From NCBI RefSeq assembly GCF_923077115.1, contig NZ_CAKLPX010000007.1, forward strand, positions 1 to 64,000: 64,000 nt of DNA, given 5' to 3'. The notes under the pieces were generated by a model. It did not search any database and was not told the origin of the DNA. It saw nothing but the letters and a program-made list of their open reading frames with translations. Positions 42,946 to 53,745 of the stretch are shown here, piece after piece. Each line of letters opens with the position of its first letter. The first letter of the stretch is position 1. The translations under genes and the position numbers were made by a program. The stretch comes from Sinobacterium norvegicum. Its GTDB lineage: Bacteria; Pseudomonadota; Gammaproteobacteria; Pseudomonadales; Sinobacteriaceae.

Positions 42946-44301
42946 CTATAAAAATAATGTGGCCAGGCCGAGGAAGGTAAAAAAGCCAACGGCATCGGTA
43001 ATTGTTGTCAGCGCCATGCTGCCAGCGAGTGCAGGATCTATCTTCATGGCTTTCAAGGCAACCGGGATTAATACACCGGCAGCGGCGGCAATCATTAAGT
43101 TAATCACCATGGCTCCGGCGATTATCATACCGATAGTCGTATCGTTAAACCATAAAACAGCGATGATTGCCGCACAGCAGGCCCAAATTAAACCATTGAT
43201 CACCGCGACGCCAAGTTCTCGGGTGAATAGCCATGAGGTATTGCTATTACCTATTTGGCCAAGAGCCATACCGCGAATAATAATAGTGAGGGTCTGGTTG
43301 CCGGCAACGCCACCCATGCTAGCGACGATCGGCATAAGCACTGCCAGGGCAACAACTTTTTCAATAGTGGCTTCAAACAGGCCGATGACATTGGCCGAGA
43401 ATAATGCGGCTAAGAGGTTAACCCCGAGCCAAAGTGCTCGCCTAGGGGCCGTGGCCCTGACGGTGGCGAAGGTGTCAGCTTCCTCATCGAGGCCGGCCAT
43501 GCTCAGTAGTGAGTGATCGGCATCCTCACGGATGACATCGACCACATCATCGATAGTAATACGGCCAAGTAGCTGGCCTTCATCATTGACCACCGGCGAT
43601 GACACCCAATCGTTTCGTTCGAAGAGGCTGGCAACATCGGTATCGGAGGTGTGTGCCAGAATAGGTTCGATGTCAGTGGTCATGACTTCCCGCACGGTCA
43701 TACTGGGATCGCTGGACAGTAGTTTGCTGATAGGTAGCAAACCGAGAAATTTATCCTTGCGATTGACGACAAAAATAGTGTCGATAATATCGGGTAATTC
43801 GTCGTGACGACGCAGATAGCGCAGCACCACATCCAGACTGAGGTCTGGCCGCGTGGTGATGTTATCGGTATTCATCAAGCCGCCCGCAGTATCCTCGTGG
43901 TAGGGCAGAATCTTCTCTACCCGTTGACGATCTTGGGCATCCATCGCCAGCAACACTTCACGGATGACGCGATCGGGCAATTGCTGCAATATGTCAGCGG
44001 CATCATCGGGTTCGAGCCCGTCGGTCAGGGCAATGAGTTCATCGGTGTCTTTGTTCTTTAAAAAATTGGCCTGAAGCTCCTCGCCCAGCTCTTGTAATAC
44101 GCTGCCCTCTCGGCGGTTGTCGAGTAAGCGCCACAGCACGGAGCGCTGTTTAGGTGGGGATGACTCTATCAGGTGAGCGATGTCTGCATCGGTCAGACTC
44201 TTCAACATATGCCTTATGCTTTGGAGGGCTCCGCTATCGACGGCGTCATTGAGAGCGCGAAGATGGTGCTGAGTTTGGGCTTGGTCGGTAGCTTGGGGCA
44301 T
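42946..44301 (-). CDS. mgtE: Magnesium transporter MgtE
   Basis: The 451-residue protein has the MgtE order: a superhelical N-domain (about 20-130), two CBS domains (about 135-255) that sense Mg2+, and five C-terminal membrane helices with PIVASMGGVAGNQTLTIIIRGMALGQ, the conserved pore segment. It imports or gates Mg2+ across the inner membrane. It is the last leftward gene before darP. Confidence 0.94.
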   Translation of the reverse strand: MPQATDQAQTQHHLRALNDAVDSGALQSIRHMLKSLTDADIAHLIESSPPKQRSVLWRLLDNRREGSVLQELGEELQANFLKNKDTDELIALTDGLEPDDAADILQQLPDRVIREVLLAMDAQDRQRVEKILPYHEDTAGGLMNTDNITTRPDLSLDVVLRYLRRHDELPDIIDTIFVVNRKDKFLGLLPISKLLSSDPSMTVREVMTTDIEPILAHTSDTDVASLFERNDWVSSPVVNDEGQLLGRITIDDVVDVIREDADHSLLSMAGLDEEADTFATVRATAPRRALWLGVNLLAALFSANVIGLFEATIEKVVALAVLMPIVASMGGVAGNQTLTIIIRGMALGQIGNSNTSWLFTRELGVAVINGLIWACCAAIIAVLWFNDTTIGMIIAGAMVINLMIAAAAGVLIPVALKAMKIDPALAGSMALTTITDAVGFFTFLGLATLFL

Positions 44302-44377
44302 AAAAATTACTCTGTTGAAGATAGTGGTTGAGCGCTAGGCGTGACCTTCTGATAATGGTGTGGGGTGAATGGGGGCG

Positions 44378-44406
44378 ATTATGCTAGAAAAAGTATAAGA
44401 CAACAA
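44378..44406 (-). promoter_or_regulatory. Sigma-70 promoter of mgtE
   Basis: Read leftward, TTGTTG (44401-44406) is followed after exactly 17 bases by CATAAT (44378-44383). The transcript would start about 70 bases before the mgtE ATG, too short a leader for an M-box riboswitch. Confidence 0.6.
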
Positions 44407-44453
44407 CGCATTATCGGTATTATTCAACGTGGTGTAATGTTACTTATTTGCAT

Positions 44454-44723
44454 CTATTCATCTTCGTCAAAGCGGTTATTGATCAGTTGGCAGACAGCTT
44501 CCATGGCGGCGGTTTCATCGCTGCCCTCACAGCGGATGGTTATCCAGCTACCCTTCGAGGCGGCCAGCATCATTACCGACATGATGCTTTTGCTGTCGAC
44601 GCTTTTCTCATCGCGAATAATGGCGATTTGGCTGGCAAAGGCGCTGGCAACTGTTACTAGCTTGGCTGCGGCCCTGGCATGGACGCCGAGTTTATTGATG
44701 ATTTCTATCTGTTGCTCAACCAT
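44454..44723 (-). CDS. ptsO: Phosphocarrier protein NPr (HPr-like)
   Basis: The 89-residue HPr-like protein has its active histidine at His15 in GVHARAAAKL and the helix KSIMSVMMLAASKG where HPr has the regulatory serine. It passes phosphate from EI-Ntr to EIIA-Ntr in the nitrogen phosphotransferase system, which senses metabolic state rather than transporting sugar. It lies last in the rpoN-hpf-ptsN-rapZ-ptsO run, 15 bases from rapZ. Confidence 0.93.
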   Translation of the reverse strand: MVEQQIEIINKLGVHARAAAKLVTVASAFASQIAIIRDEKSVDSKSIMSVMMLAASKGSWITIRCEGSDETAAMEAVCQLINNRFDEDE

Positions 44724-44738
44724 GAGTATGCTGTCGCT

Positions 44739-45599
44739 TTATTTATTATCGAGTTCTCGGTGGCGTACCTGTACATTGTCATAAAGGGCGCTGAAATGTT
44801 GATAAAGTTTTTCCGCCATAAAGACGCTGCGGTGCTGTCCGCCGGTGCAGCCAACGGCGACAGTAGTATAAGAGCGATTATTGGCGGAGAATCGAGGCAC
44901 CCAGCGTTCAAGGTATTGTTTGATATCGTCAAACATCTCTTTCACCTCATCCTGTTCTGATAAAAAGTTCTTTACCCCATCGTCAAGGCCGGTTTGGCTG
45001 CGAAGTGATGGCACCCAGTGTGGATTGGGTAGGCAGCGCAGGTCGAACACCATATCAGCATGGTTGGGGCTGCCCTTTTTAAAGCCGAATGACTGGAATT
45101 GCAGCGTCATCTGGCCGCTGTTTTGGTCGGCGACCTCAATGCGAATAAAATCACGTAACTCGTGATAGCTAAGTTTGGTGGTGTCGATGGTTAAATCGGC
45201 GATATTAGCAATCGGCTCGAGAATCACACGCTCGTCTTCAATTGCCTCCTGCAATGCGGTGTGGCGATTGCTCAACGGGTGCTTACGACGAGTTTCACTG
45301 AAACGCTTAATTAGAGAGTTGTTGTCGGCGTCGAGATAGATAACCGAGGTCTCGACTTCTTCCGGCAGTGATGAAATAAGGGTGGGAAACTCAGAGAGCG
45401 TACGAGAGCTATTGCGGGCATCGATGCAGACGGCAAGCATCTCTTGTTCGGGGGACGAGTTGGCTCTCGCCTCACTGATCAAGGCGGGCAATAGATAGGC
45501 GGGTAGGTTGTCGATACAGTAAAAGCCGACATCTTCTAACACATTAAGCGCTGTACTCTTGCCGGAGCCGGAGCGTCCGCTGATGACGACTAGTTTCAT
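44739..45599 (-). CDS. rapZ: RNase adapter protein RapZ
   Basis: RapZ binds nucleotide and, in enterobacteria, guides RNase E to the GlmZ small RNA, tuning amino-sugar synthesis. The 286-residue protein has the P-loop GRSGSGKS (8-15), YLDADNNSLIKRFSETRRKHPL and the C-terminal GCTGGQHRSVFMAEKL. It lies in its usual place between ptsN and ptsO. Confidence 0.94.
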   Translation of the reverse strand: MKLVVISGRSGSGKSTALNVLEDVGFYCIDNLPAYLLPALISEARANSSPEQEMLAVCIDARNSSRTLSEFPTLISSLPEEVETSVIYLDADNNSLIKRFSETRRKHPLSNRHTALQEAIEDERVILEPIANIADLTIDTTKLSYHELRDFIRIEVADQNSGQMTLQFQSFGFKKGSPNHADMVFDLRCLPNPHWVPSLRSQTGLDDGVKNFLSEQDEVKEMFDDIKQYLERWVPRFSANNRSYTTVAVGCTGGQHRSVFMAEKLYQHFSALYDNVQVRHRELDNK

Positions 45600-45622
45600 A
45601 GCTTCCCTATCTTGTAATCCAG

Positions 45623-46084
45623 TTAGCCTGTTGCAATGGGCTGCAAGGCGGCATCAAAAAGTTCTTGGTTGCTGTTGGTTGCCCTCAGACTTTGGCAATA
45701 ATCTTCAGCGCTAAACAATTCCGCCATCATTGACAGGGCCTGAAGGTGATCATCGCAGGCTTCCTCAGGAACCATCAGCACGAACAAGATATCAACAGGC
45801 TGATCATCGATGGCATCAAACGCAACGGGTTTGTCGAGGGTGAATAAGGCGCCGGTAATCCCCAGGCAGTTGGGCACTCTGCAGTGGGGGATGGCAATGC
45901 CTTTGCCAATGCCGGTGCTGCCGAGCTTTTCTCTTGCATTAAAACGCTGAAACAGCTCCTCGTTATCAAAGGCGCTGACATCCTTGCAGATATGTTCTGC
46001 AATGATTTCTAGCACGCGTTTTTTGGAGGAGGCTGACGCACCTGAGACGGTGCGTTCTAGTGTGAGAATATTTTGCAGTTGCAT
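45623..46084 (-). CDS. ptsN: Nitrogen regulatory protein EIIA-Ntr
   Basis: The 153-residue EIIA-Ntr of the nitrogen phosphotransferase system carries the active histidine His67 in GIAIPHCRVPN. It takes phosphate from NPr and regulates potassium transport and other targets by binding. The rest follows the mannitol/fructose EIIA fold. It lies between hpf and rapZ in the conserved cluster. Confidence 0.94.
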   Translation of the reverse strand: MQLQNILTLERTVSGASASSKKRVLEIIAEHICKDVSAFDNEELFQRFNAREKLGSTGIGKGIAIPHCRVPNCLGITGALFTLDKPVAFDAIDDQPVDILFVLMVPEEACDDHLQALSMMAELFSAEDYCQSLRATNSNQELFDAALQPIATG

Positions 46085-46103
46085 GATAATTTAATAAGTC
46101 TTG

Positions 46104-46406
46104 CTATCTGGAGCCATGATTACTGGCGGTTTGCTTTTCTTTGTATTTCAGCAATTGACGGTCTAGCTTGTCAGTTAGCAAGTCGATTGCGGCATACATA
46201 TCAGCCGCTTCCGAGGATGCGGCAATGTCGGCGCCGGTCACGTGTATCGTGGCATCGGCCCGGTGTCTGGTTTTTTCAACAGTCAGTGTAACATGTGAGT
46301 TGGTAATACTATCAGAGTGTCTACTGAGACGGCCAAACTTATTGGTGACATATTCGTGTAAAGCTTCAGTAACATCGACGTGGTGACCGCTGATATGGAT
46401 TTGCAT
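46104..46406 (-). CDS. hpf: Ribosome hibernation promoting factor (short form)
   Basis: The 100-residue protein is a short HPF/YfiA-type factor (MQIHISGHHVDVTEALHEYV, then HADATIHVTG-like strands and YAAIDLLTDKLDRQL). It docks in the 30S decoding centre and helps make inactive 100S ribosomes in stationary phase. The start is the ATG at 46406, with AGAGGAT six bases before it. An upstream in-frame start at 46481 adds 25 residues unlike the family. Confidence 0.93.
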   Translation of the reverse strand: MQIHISGHHVDVTEALHEYVTNKFGRLSRHSDSITNSHVTLTVEKTRHRADATIHVTGADIAASSEAADMYAAIDLLTDKLDRQLLKYKEKQTASNHGSR

Positions 46407-46504
46407 ATGTTTATCCTCTGTCGCTACAGGCTGTAATTGCCCTGTTGTCTGTGTGAATACCGCATCTTGGTTGTCGCCCAATATTTGACGGGCTTATCTA
46501 TAGT

Positions 46505-48004
46505 CTAGACCAGTTGTTTGCGTTCGTTTGAGGGAGGAATCATCATGGATTCTCTGTACTTAGCGATTGTCCGCCGGGCGACCTTAATCCCTTGCTCTGC
46601 CAGCAGCTTGGTCATTGCATTGTCGCTGAGCGGCTTGCGAGGATTTTCGGCGGCCACCAATTTTTTGATAATGGCGCGGATTGCCGTCGATGAGCATTCG
46701 CCGCCACTTTCGGTGCTGACGTGGCTGGAAAAAAAGTATTTCAGCTCGAAGATGCCCCGGGGGGTGTGCATGTATTTCTGCGTTGTCACCCTGGAGATCG
46801 TAGACTCATGCATTTCAACGGCGTCGGCGATGTCGAGCAGGACCATTGGCTTCATCGCCTCATCACCGTAGTCGAGAAAACCCTGCTGCATTTCGACAAT
46901 TTTGCTGGCAACTTTCATCAGTGTTTCATTCCGACTCTGCAAGCTTTTCAGGAACCAGCGTGCTTCCTGCAAATTGTCTTTTAAAAAGGTATTGTCAGAG
47001 CTATTGTCGGCCCGCTTGATTAGCGAGGCGTAATCGTTGTTAATGCGTATGCGGGGGGCGATATCGGGGTTTAGCTCCACTCGCCAGTGTTCATCGACCT
47101 TGCGGACGTAGACGTCGGGGACAATATATTCGGCGCTGTTGGCCTCTAAGTCATCACCAGGACGGGGGTTAAGGCTTTGAATCAGGCTGATAACGGCCTT
47201 CAGTGGCGCCTCTTTGATGCGAGCTCTACGCATTAGCTGATTAAAATCTTTGTTGCCCAGTAGCGGTAAATAGTGCTCGACAACTTTTTTGGTGTCACTG
47301 AGCCAAGGGGTGGACTCGGGTAATTGGTTGAGCTGAATTAGCAGGCATTCTCTTAAATCTTGGCTGCCAACACCGGGTGGGTCAAACTGCTGAATACGAT
47401 GCAGTACGGCCATTACCTCGTCGAGTTCAATGTCTAGCTGATGATCATCCTCAAAACCTTGATGGATTTCCTCGGCACTCAGTGACATAAAACCAGAGGG
47501 CTCTATGGCATCGATAACCGCGAGACCAATCACCCTATCGGTGTCGGACATGGGAGTGAGGTTTAGTTGCCATAACAGATGCTCGTGCAGGCCCTCGGCC
47601 TGACTGTTCCGGCTGTCGATATCAAAGTCTTCGCCGCCAGGTCCTGCGCTACCACCGGTGTTCTGGTAAACATCATCCCACTGTGTATCAACGGGAAGCT
47701 CTTTGGGGATGTTGTCAGGGTTTGACCAATCGATATCAGACTGAGCGGCATCGGCGGGCGTTTCGGGGCTGGCTGTTTCTATTTGGGCGGGTCCCTCAGT
47801 CGTATGGTTGAGGGCTTCTAAATTATTTTCCGGTGAGGCGTTATGTTCCTCTTCGGTGACTTCGAGCATGGGGTTGGAATCGAGAGCCTGCTGGATCTCT
47901 TGTTGTAAATCGAGCGTTGACAACTGGAGTAGGCGAATAGCCTGTTGCAGTTGCGGGGTCATCGTTAATTGCTGACCCATTTTCAGTTGCAGCGATTGTT
48001 TCAC
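46505..48004 (-). CDS. rpoN: RNA polymerase sigma-54 factor
   Basis: This is the alternative sigma factor for -24/-12 promoters that need enhancer-binding activators. From the GTG at 48004 it has 499 residues: region I ([20 protein letters not shown]), an acidic region II, the core-binding domain, and the C-terminal helix-turn-helix and RpoN box [10 protein letters not shown]. The GTG gives the usual short N-terminus (M-K-x-S-L-Q-L-K) and has GGGAGA ahead of it; a TTG at 48022 would add six residues and overlap that site. Confidence 0.94.
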   Translation of the reverse strand: MKQSLQLKMGQQLTMTPQLQQAIRLLQLSTLDLQQEIQQALDSNPMLEVTEEEHNASPENNLEALNHTTEGPAQIETASPETPADAAQSDIDWSNPDNIPKELPVDTQWDDVYQNTGGSAGPGGEDFDIDSRNSQAEGLHEHLLWQLNLTPMSDTDRVIGLAVIDAIEPSGFMSLSAEEIHQGFEDDHQLDIELDEVMAVLHRIQQFDPPGVGSQDLRECLLIQLNQLPESTPWLSDTKKVVEHYLPLLGNKDFNQLMRRARIKEAPLKAVISLIQSLNPRPGDDLEANSAEYIVPDVYVRKVDEHWRVELNPDIAPRIRINNDYASLIKRADNSSDNTFLKDNLQEARWFLKSLQSRNETLMKVASKIVEMQQGFLDYGDEAMKPMVLLDIADAVEMHESTISRVTTQKYMHTPRGIFELKYFFSSHVSTESGGECSSTAIRAIIKKLVAAENPRKPLSDNAMTKLLAEQGIKVARRTIAKYRESMMIPPSNERKQLV

Positions 48005-48089
48005 AGCGACAGATTCTCCCAAGCGAACCGCGTATCAGTCTCTGTTTGCTATTTTCGGTTATAGCAATAATAAGAGCTCTCTGAATAGC

Positions 48090-48127
48090 CGGATATCCGC
48101 CGGCAATCTAGTAAGGCCGGCATTATA
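48090..48127 (-). promoter_or_regulatory. Probable rpoN promoter -10 and structured leader
   Basis: Read leftward, a perfect TATAAT stands at 48122-48127 with a weak -35. Just downstream GCCGGC occurs twice (48116-48121 and 48099-48104) as an inverted repeat, and CGGATATCCG (48090-48099) is a 10-bp palindrome. The leader of about 110 bases can fold into one or two hairpins. Confidence 0.4.
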
Positions 48128-48240
48128 ATCATCAGTAACTCTGTAAAAGCAGTAGTTATTATCAAATTTATACAGCGTCAGTTTATCGGTAGTCGCGACG
48201 ACAAGCAAACATTAGACCAGCTTTAAAATAGCCTTTGTGT

Positions 48241-48966
48241 TTAGAGCTTGAATTGCTCACCCAGATAGACTTTGCGGACCTGATGATTACTCAAAATAGT
48301 CTCTGCGGTGCCCTCGGCAATAATATAGCCTTCGCTGACGATATAGGCCTTGTCACAGATGTCGAGGGTCTCTCTGACATTGTGATCGGTAATGAGTACC
48401 CCGATGCCTTTGGACTTCAGGTGATTAACAATCCCTTTGATCTCGTTAACCGAGATGGGGTCGACGCCAGCAAAGGGCTCATCGAGCAGGATAAATTCAG
48501 GCTCTGTGGCCAGCGCTCTCGCTATTTCTACCCGGCGCCTTTCACCTCCCGAGAGAGACATGCCGAGGCTTTTACGAATATGGGTGATATGGAATTCTTG
48601 TAGCAGCTCTTCCATTTTTGCATGACGCTGTTTCTTGTTTAAATCCTGGCGTGTTTCGAGTATCGCAAGCAGGTTGTTTTCCACCGATAATTTGCGAAAA
48701 ATTGACGCTTCCTGTGGCAGGTAGCCAATCCCGTGTTTGGCCCGGCCGTGCATAGGTTCTGCGGAAATATTGGTGTCGTTGATCCACACCTGGCCGGCAT
48801 CCTGGGGCACAATCCCGACGACCATGTAAAAGCAAGTGGTCTTACCGGCGCCGTTGGGGCCGAGTAGGCCGACAACTTGCCCGCTGTCTATCGACAATGA
48901 AACATCTTGAATGATTTTACGTTTTTTATAGGCCTTGGCTAAATTGTTGGCTTTCAGGGTCGCCAT
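48241..48966 (-). CDS. lptB: LPS export ABC ATPase LptB
   Basis: LptB is the cytosolic ATPase that powers LPS extraction by LptFG. The 241-residue protein has Walker [10 protein letters not shown], the Q-loop, the signature LSGGERRR, Walker [13 protein letters not shown] and the switch histidine in LITDHNVR. It directly follows lptA with no gap. Confidence 0.96.
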   Translation of the reverse strand: MATLKANNLAKAYKKRKIIQDVSLSIDSGQVVGLLGPNGAGKTTCFYMVVGIVPQDAGQVWINDTNISAEPMHGRAKHGIGYLPQEASIFRKLSVENNLLAILETRQDLNKKQRHAKMEELLQEFHITHIRKSLGMSLSGGERRRVEIARALATEPEFILLDEPFAGVDPISVNEIKGIVNHLKSKGIGVLITDHNVRETLDICDKAYIVSEGYIIAEGTAETILSNHQVRKVYLGEQFKL

Positions 48967-49599
48967 CTAAGGTTGCTCACTTTTATCGGTGCTGTCAGTG
49001 TCAGTTGGCGCCTCTGGCGCGGGCTCGCTGGTGGGTATGGCCTCGTCCGGTATTCTATCTGATGGCGGGGTGACCTCTGCGGCGGGTGCCTTCTTTTTAC
49101 TGGGGGGGAGGACTACGTGAACGCGGCCATCGCCCTCTTGTTGGTCTTTGTTGCCCTTGGCTTTGACGATTTCTTCCGCCATGAGGTATTCAATCTGTTC
49201 GCTATCGACCTGGGTGCCATCCTGTTCGATACTGGCCTGGCGGGTCAGAACGAGTAGCTCTTTGGCGGCATAATAGTCGATGATTTCGCCGCGGGCATAG
49301 ACTATCGCCTTGTTTTCTTCGGGGCGCTGTTGCAATTTTGCCGGTTTGCCCAGCGCCTGAATTTTGGATAATTCGCCGTTGACCTGGTTGATGATAATTT
49401 TGTCGGCTTCAATATGAAGCGTGCCTTGGTCGAGTTCGACATTACCGATATAGGTGGTAATCGCATTCTTATCGTCACGCTCGGCGCGATCAGAGCGAAT
49501 ATGAATAGGTTGTTCGCGGTCAGTAGGCAGCGCCTGGGCCAGCTGGACCGTCAGCAAGGAGCAGAGAATCGCAATCGCTGTTAGGGGGCTATGGCTCAT
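48967..49599 (-). CDS. lptA: LPS transport periplasmic protein LptA
   Basis: The 210-residue protein has a signal peptide ending in AQA and an OstA-like beta-jellyroll (REQPIHIRSDRAERDD, TYIGNVELDQGTLHIEADKI). It bridges the periplasm by joining LptC and LptD. The C-terminal 50 residues are a charged, proline-rich tail not seen in short LptA versions. Its start overlaps the lptC end by 11 bases. Confidence 0.93.
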   Translation of the reverse strand: MSHSPLTAIAILCSLLTVQLAQALPTDREQPIHIRSDRAERDDKNAITTYIGNVELDQGTLHIEADKIIINQVNGELSKIQALGKPAKLQQRPEENKAIVYARGEIIDYYAAKELLVLTRQASIEQDGTQVDSEQIEYLMAEEIVKAKGNKDQQEGDGRVHVVLPPSKKKAPAAEVTPPSDRIPDEAIPTSEPAPEAPTDTDSTDKSEQP

Positions 49600-50158
49600 A
49601 AACAGAGTGAACTCCAGAGAGTAGAGAAATAAATTCTTTGTTGAAGTCAGCGTGCATCCCCGTCGCCTTGGTGACGCCTGATGCCTGGGTAATCGTCACC
49701 GCTTCTTTGGTATCGGCGGTATTGAGTACGGTGTTAATTAATAATATTTCAGTGTTCAGCACGGTACTGTCGGCAGCGGTATTACCGGTGGTAATCACTA
49801 CATTGTTGGTTAATAGTACGGTTTTATCAGGGTTTACCGTAGCATTTTTTGCCGAGGCTATCTGTTTTGTCACACTGGCCTCGTAACTCTTGATGACCGG
49901 GTTAGTCACAAAAGAGGTGTCGCTGTGATCGAAGTGAATCGCTTTGTCAGCAATCGAGTGGGTATCCAGCTTGCCGTCGACATCGAAACTGCGGTGATCG
50001 GCTTCGGTGATATACCATGCTGGTGCTTTAATCACGGCGGCCACTAGCAGGTCGCCGGTATTGTTATCCGGCGAGGTGAAGTAGGCAACAGCAGTGACAC
50101 CAATGACGGTGGCGGCTGCGGCCAGCCATTGTTGTACCTGTCTCGATCGTTTGCTCAC
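49589..50158 (-). CDS. lptC: LPS export protein LptC
   Basis: The 189-residue protein has one N-terminal membrane anchor (about 11-27) and a periplasmic jellyroll with ITEADHRSFDVDGKL and AIHFDHSD. It links the LptBFG transporter to LptA. The gene lies 35 bases after kdsD, with no room for kdsC between them. Confidence 0.88.
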   Translation of the reverse strand: MSKRSRQVQQWLAAAATVIGVTAVAYFTSPDNNTGDLLVAAVIKAPAWYITEADHRSFDVDGKLDTHSIADKAIHFDHSDTSFVTNPVIKSYEASVTKQIASAKNATVNPDKTVLLTNNVVITTGNTAADSTVLNTEILLINTVLNTADTKEAVTITQASGVTKATGMHADFNKEFISLLSGVHSVYEP

Positions 50159-50193
50159 CGGCTAGCATCCGTAACGTGTTAATAGTGTCAAAA

Positions 50194-51168
50194 TTATACC
50201 AGACCGGCTCGTAATAGTGCATGCAGATGGACGACACCGGCTAGGTTATCGTCTTGGTCGACAACAACAACAGAGGTGATTTGGTTGTCCTCCATGATTT
50301 TCAAGGCACTGGCCGCCAACATGTCGGGGCTGACAGTCTGGCAACCTGGGTTCATCAATTCGCCAATAGTGGCTCGGTGAATGTCGATTTCGCTGTCGAG
50401 GCTGCGTCGTAAATCACCATCCGTGAAGACCCCAACGACTTTTTGTTGTTCGTCGACAACAGTGGTCATGCCGAGGCGTTTCTCGCTGATCTCAACCAGC
50501 GCCTTACTCAGCGTGGTATTGGTTGAAACGCGGGGGATTTCATCACCATAGACCATGGCGTCAGACACTTTCAGCAGCAGGCGTCTACCCAGAGTGCCAC
50601 CGGGGTGAGAGAAAGCGAAGTCGTCGGCGGTAAAGCCTTTCTCCTCGAGCAGTGCAATAGCCAGTGCGTCTCCCATGACCAGTGCCGCGGTAGTGCTTGA
50701 TGTTGGAGCTAAATTCAGTGGACAGGCCTCTTTGTCGATACTGACGTTGAGGTTGGCATCGCTGGCCTGCGACAGCGGTGACTGCGGGTTGCCGGTAATG
50801 GTAATCAGTGGTGCGCCCATACGCTTGATCAGCGGTACGATGGTGACAATTTCGGCGGTATTACCGGAGTTGGACAGCGCTAGTACCACGTCATCCTTGG
50901 TAATCATACCCAAGTCGCCATGGCTGGCCTCTCCTGGGTGGACGAAAAAGGCCGGGCTGCCTGTGCTGGCTAGGGTGGCTGCAATCTTATTGCCAATATG
51001 CCCCGATTTACCCATGCCGGTCACTACAATACGGCCTTTGGCCTGCAGCATGAAGTGGCAGGCTTTGTCGAAATTTTCATCGAGGCTGCTTTTAAGGTCG
51101 TTGATCGCCTGTTGCTCGAGGTCGATAGTGCGTAGCGCAGACTGAATAAAAAGAGGCTGGGTCGTCAT
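50194..51168 (-). CDS. kdsD: D-arabinose-5-phosphate isomerase
   Basis: KdsD converts ribulose 5-phosphate to arabinose 5-phosphate for Kdo and so LPS core synthesis. The 324-residue protein has a SIS domain (GKSGHIGNKIAATLASTGSPAFFVHPGEASHGDLG) and two C-terminal CBS domains. It heads the leftward LPS-transport cluster and is divergent from mlaC. Confidence 0.95.
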   Translation of the reverse strand: MTTQPLFIQSALRTIDLEQQAINDLKSSLDENFDKACHFMLQAKGRIVVTGMGKSGHIGNKIAATLASTGSPAFFVHPGEASHGDLGMITKDDVVLALSNSGNTAEIVTIVPLIKRMGAPLITITGNPQSPLSQASDANLNVSIDKEACPLNLAPTSSTTAALVMGDALAIALLEEKGFTADDFAFSHPGGTLGRRLLLKVSDAMVYGDEIPRVSTNTTLSKALVEISEKRLGMTTVVDEQQKVVGVFTDGDLRRSLDSEIDIHRATIGELMNPGCQTVSPDMLAASALKIMEDNQITSVVVVDQDDNLAGVVHLHALLRAGLV

Positions 51169-51361
51169 AGGTTAGACCTTAGAGTAGGGCGAATAGTTTG
51201 AGCATGTTAATCAAAGCCGATAGCTGAGTACAGAACAAGTTTTTAGTGGTTATTTTTTGTGGTTAAACATGTTCTTTATCAACCGTTAATACGGGGGGTG
51301 TGGGTTGTTTAAAGAGGGGGTATACTGAGGTGAATAAAATTACTGTGTTGGAAGGTGTTCG

Positions 51362-52048
51362 ATGTTGTTAAACCTGTATCGCTGGCTGGCTGTTTTACTG
51401 GTTATGGGCTCTGTGACGGTTGCTGCCCAAGGGGCTGAGACGCCGGGGCCTGAAAAAGTGATCGCGCAGGTAAGTGAAGAGGTGATTGGTGAGATTACGC
51501 TGGCCCAGCAGTATTTCGAGCAGGACCCCGAGCGTTTCTATAATTCAATCGAAAGAATATTGGACCCTGTGGTCGATTTCACCAGTTTCTCTCGCAATGT
51601 AATGGGTAAGTATGGCAGCTCAGCGGCCTACCGAAGTTTGGCTACCAAAGCAGAGAAAAAGCAATTTGTCGACCGAGTCAGACGCTTTAACCATAAGTTT
51701 AAAGATGGCTTAATTCATACCTATGCCAAGGGTTTGCTGGGGTTTGGTGGTAATAAAATAGAGGTCTTAGCATTGACTTCCGAACAGCATCAACAGGTGC
51801 TGGATAGGCAGTCTGTCGATGTAGTTCAGCTTATCCACAATGATACACCGACGCCTTACCGCGTTCAGTATAAGATGCGGCCGAGCAAGAAAGGCGATTG
51901 GAAATTACGCAATGTGGTCATCGAATCTATTAACCTAGGCAGTGTCTATCAACAGCAGTTTGCCAGCGCAGTAAGAACCTACAATGGCGATATTGATGCC
52001 GTCATTGATAATTGGTCTGTGACGCCGCAGCAGGTCGATGGCTCATAG
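51362..52048 (+). CDS. mlaC: Phospholipid-binding periplasmic protein MlaC (Ttg2D)
   Basis: The 228-residue protein has a signal peptide ending in TVAAQG and the MlaC fold: RILDPVVDFTSFSRNVMGKYG, FNHKFKDGLIHTYAKGL, and a C-terminal KKGDWKLRNVVIESINLGSVYQQQFASAV. MlaC carries phospholipids between the outer-membrane MlaA and the inner-membrane MlaFEDB. The mlaF, mlaE and mlaD genes that normally precede it, and mlaB after it, are absent here. A TATACT (51321-51326) stands about 35 bases before the start, consistent with its own promoter. Confidence 0.9.
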   Translation: MLLNLYRWLAVLLVMGSVTVAAQGAETPGPEKVIAQVSEEVIGEITLAQQYFEQDPERFYNSIERILDPVVDFTSFSRNVMGKYGSSAAYRSLATKAEKKQFVDRVRRFNHKFKDGLIHTYAKGLLGFGGNKIEVLALTSEQHQQVLDRQSVDVVQLIHNDTPTPYRVQYKMRPSKKGDWKLRNVVIESINLGSVYQQQFASAVRTYNGDIDAVIDNWSVTPQQVDGS

Positions 52049-52186
52049 CATGTAGGTCTTGGTTGTGCAGGGGGCTTAAGTTTGACTGGTGGCGCAGGAT
52101 TTCAGCTTCCTCAGCTCGCAATGTGGGGGTAAATTGTCTAGAATGCGGCACAATTATTCCGTATTAAATCTTTTTTAGGTATATCC

Positions 52187-52429
52187 ATGCAGGCTCAAGA
52201 GATACAGCAACTATTAGAGCAGCAGCTCGCAGGCACTCAGGCAACAGTCAATGTCAACGGCAGCCATATCGATATTACAATTGTTGGTGATATTTTCGAA
52301 GGTGTCAGCCGCGTTAAGAAGCAGCAGCTTGTTTATGGCGCGATCAATGAGCATATTGCCTCAGGCGCTATTCATGCGGTTGACTTTATCAAGGCGTTCA
52401 CGCCGGAGCAGTGGGCTGCAAAAGCTTAA
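52187..52429 (+). CDS. ibaG: BolA-family protein IbaG
   Basis: This 80-residue BolA-like protein has the invariant-type histidine in INGSHI-like position (VNGSHIDITIVG) and the loop HAVDFIKAFTPEQW. The family works with monothiol glutaredoxins in iron-sulphur handling; IbaG is the member found next to murA. It lies in its usual place before murA. Confidence 0.92.
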   Translation: MQAQEIQQLLEQQLAGTQATVNVNGSHIDITIVGDIFEGVSRVKKQQLVYGAINEHIASGAIHAVDFIKAFTPEQWAAKA

Positions 52430-52456
52430 TTGCTGTACCTTTATATCAATTCCTGA

Positions 52457-53743
<1,287 letters not shown>

Positions 53744-53745
53744 GT

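Noticed and set aside
42905-43516. 203-codon open frame on the plus strand opposite mgtE
   Set aside because: It is the shadow of the highly conserved mgtE coding frame and has no family-like sequence.
44302-44377. M-box (magnesium riboswitch) before mgtE
   Set aside because: The predicted leader is only about 70 bases and lacks the required multi-helix structure.
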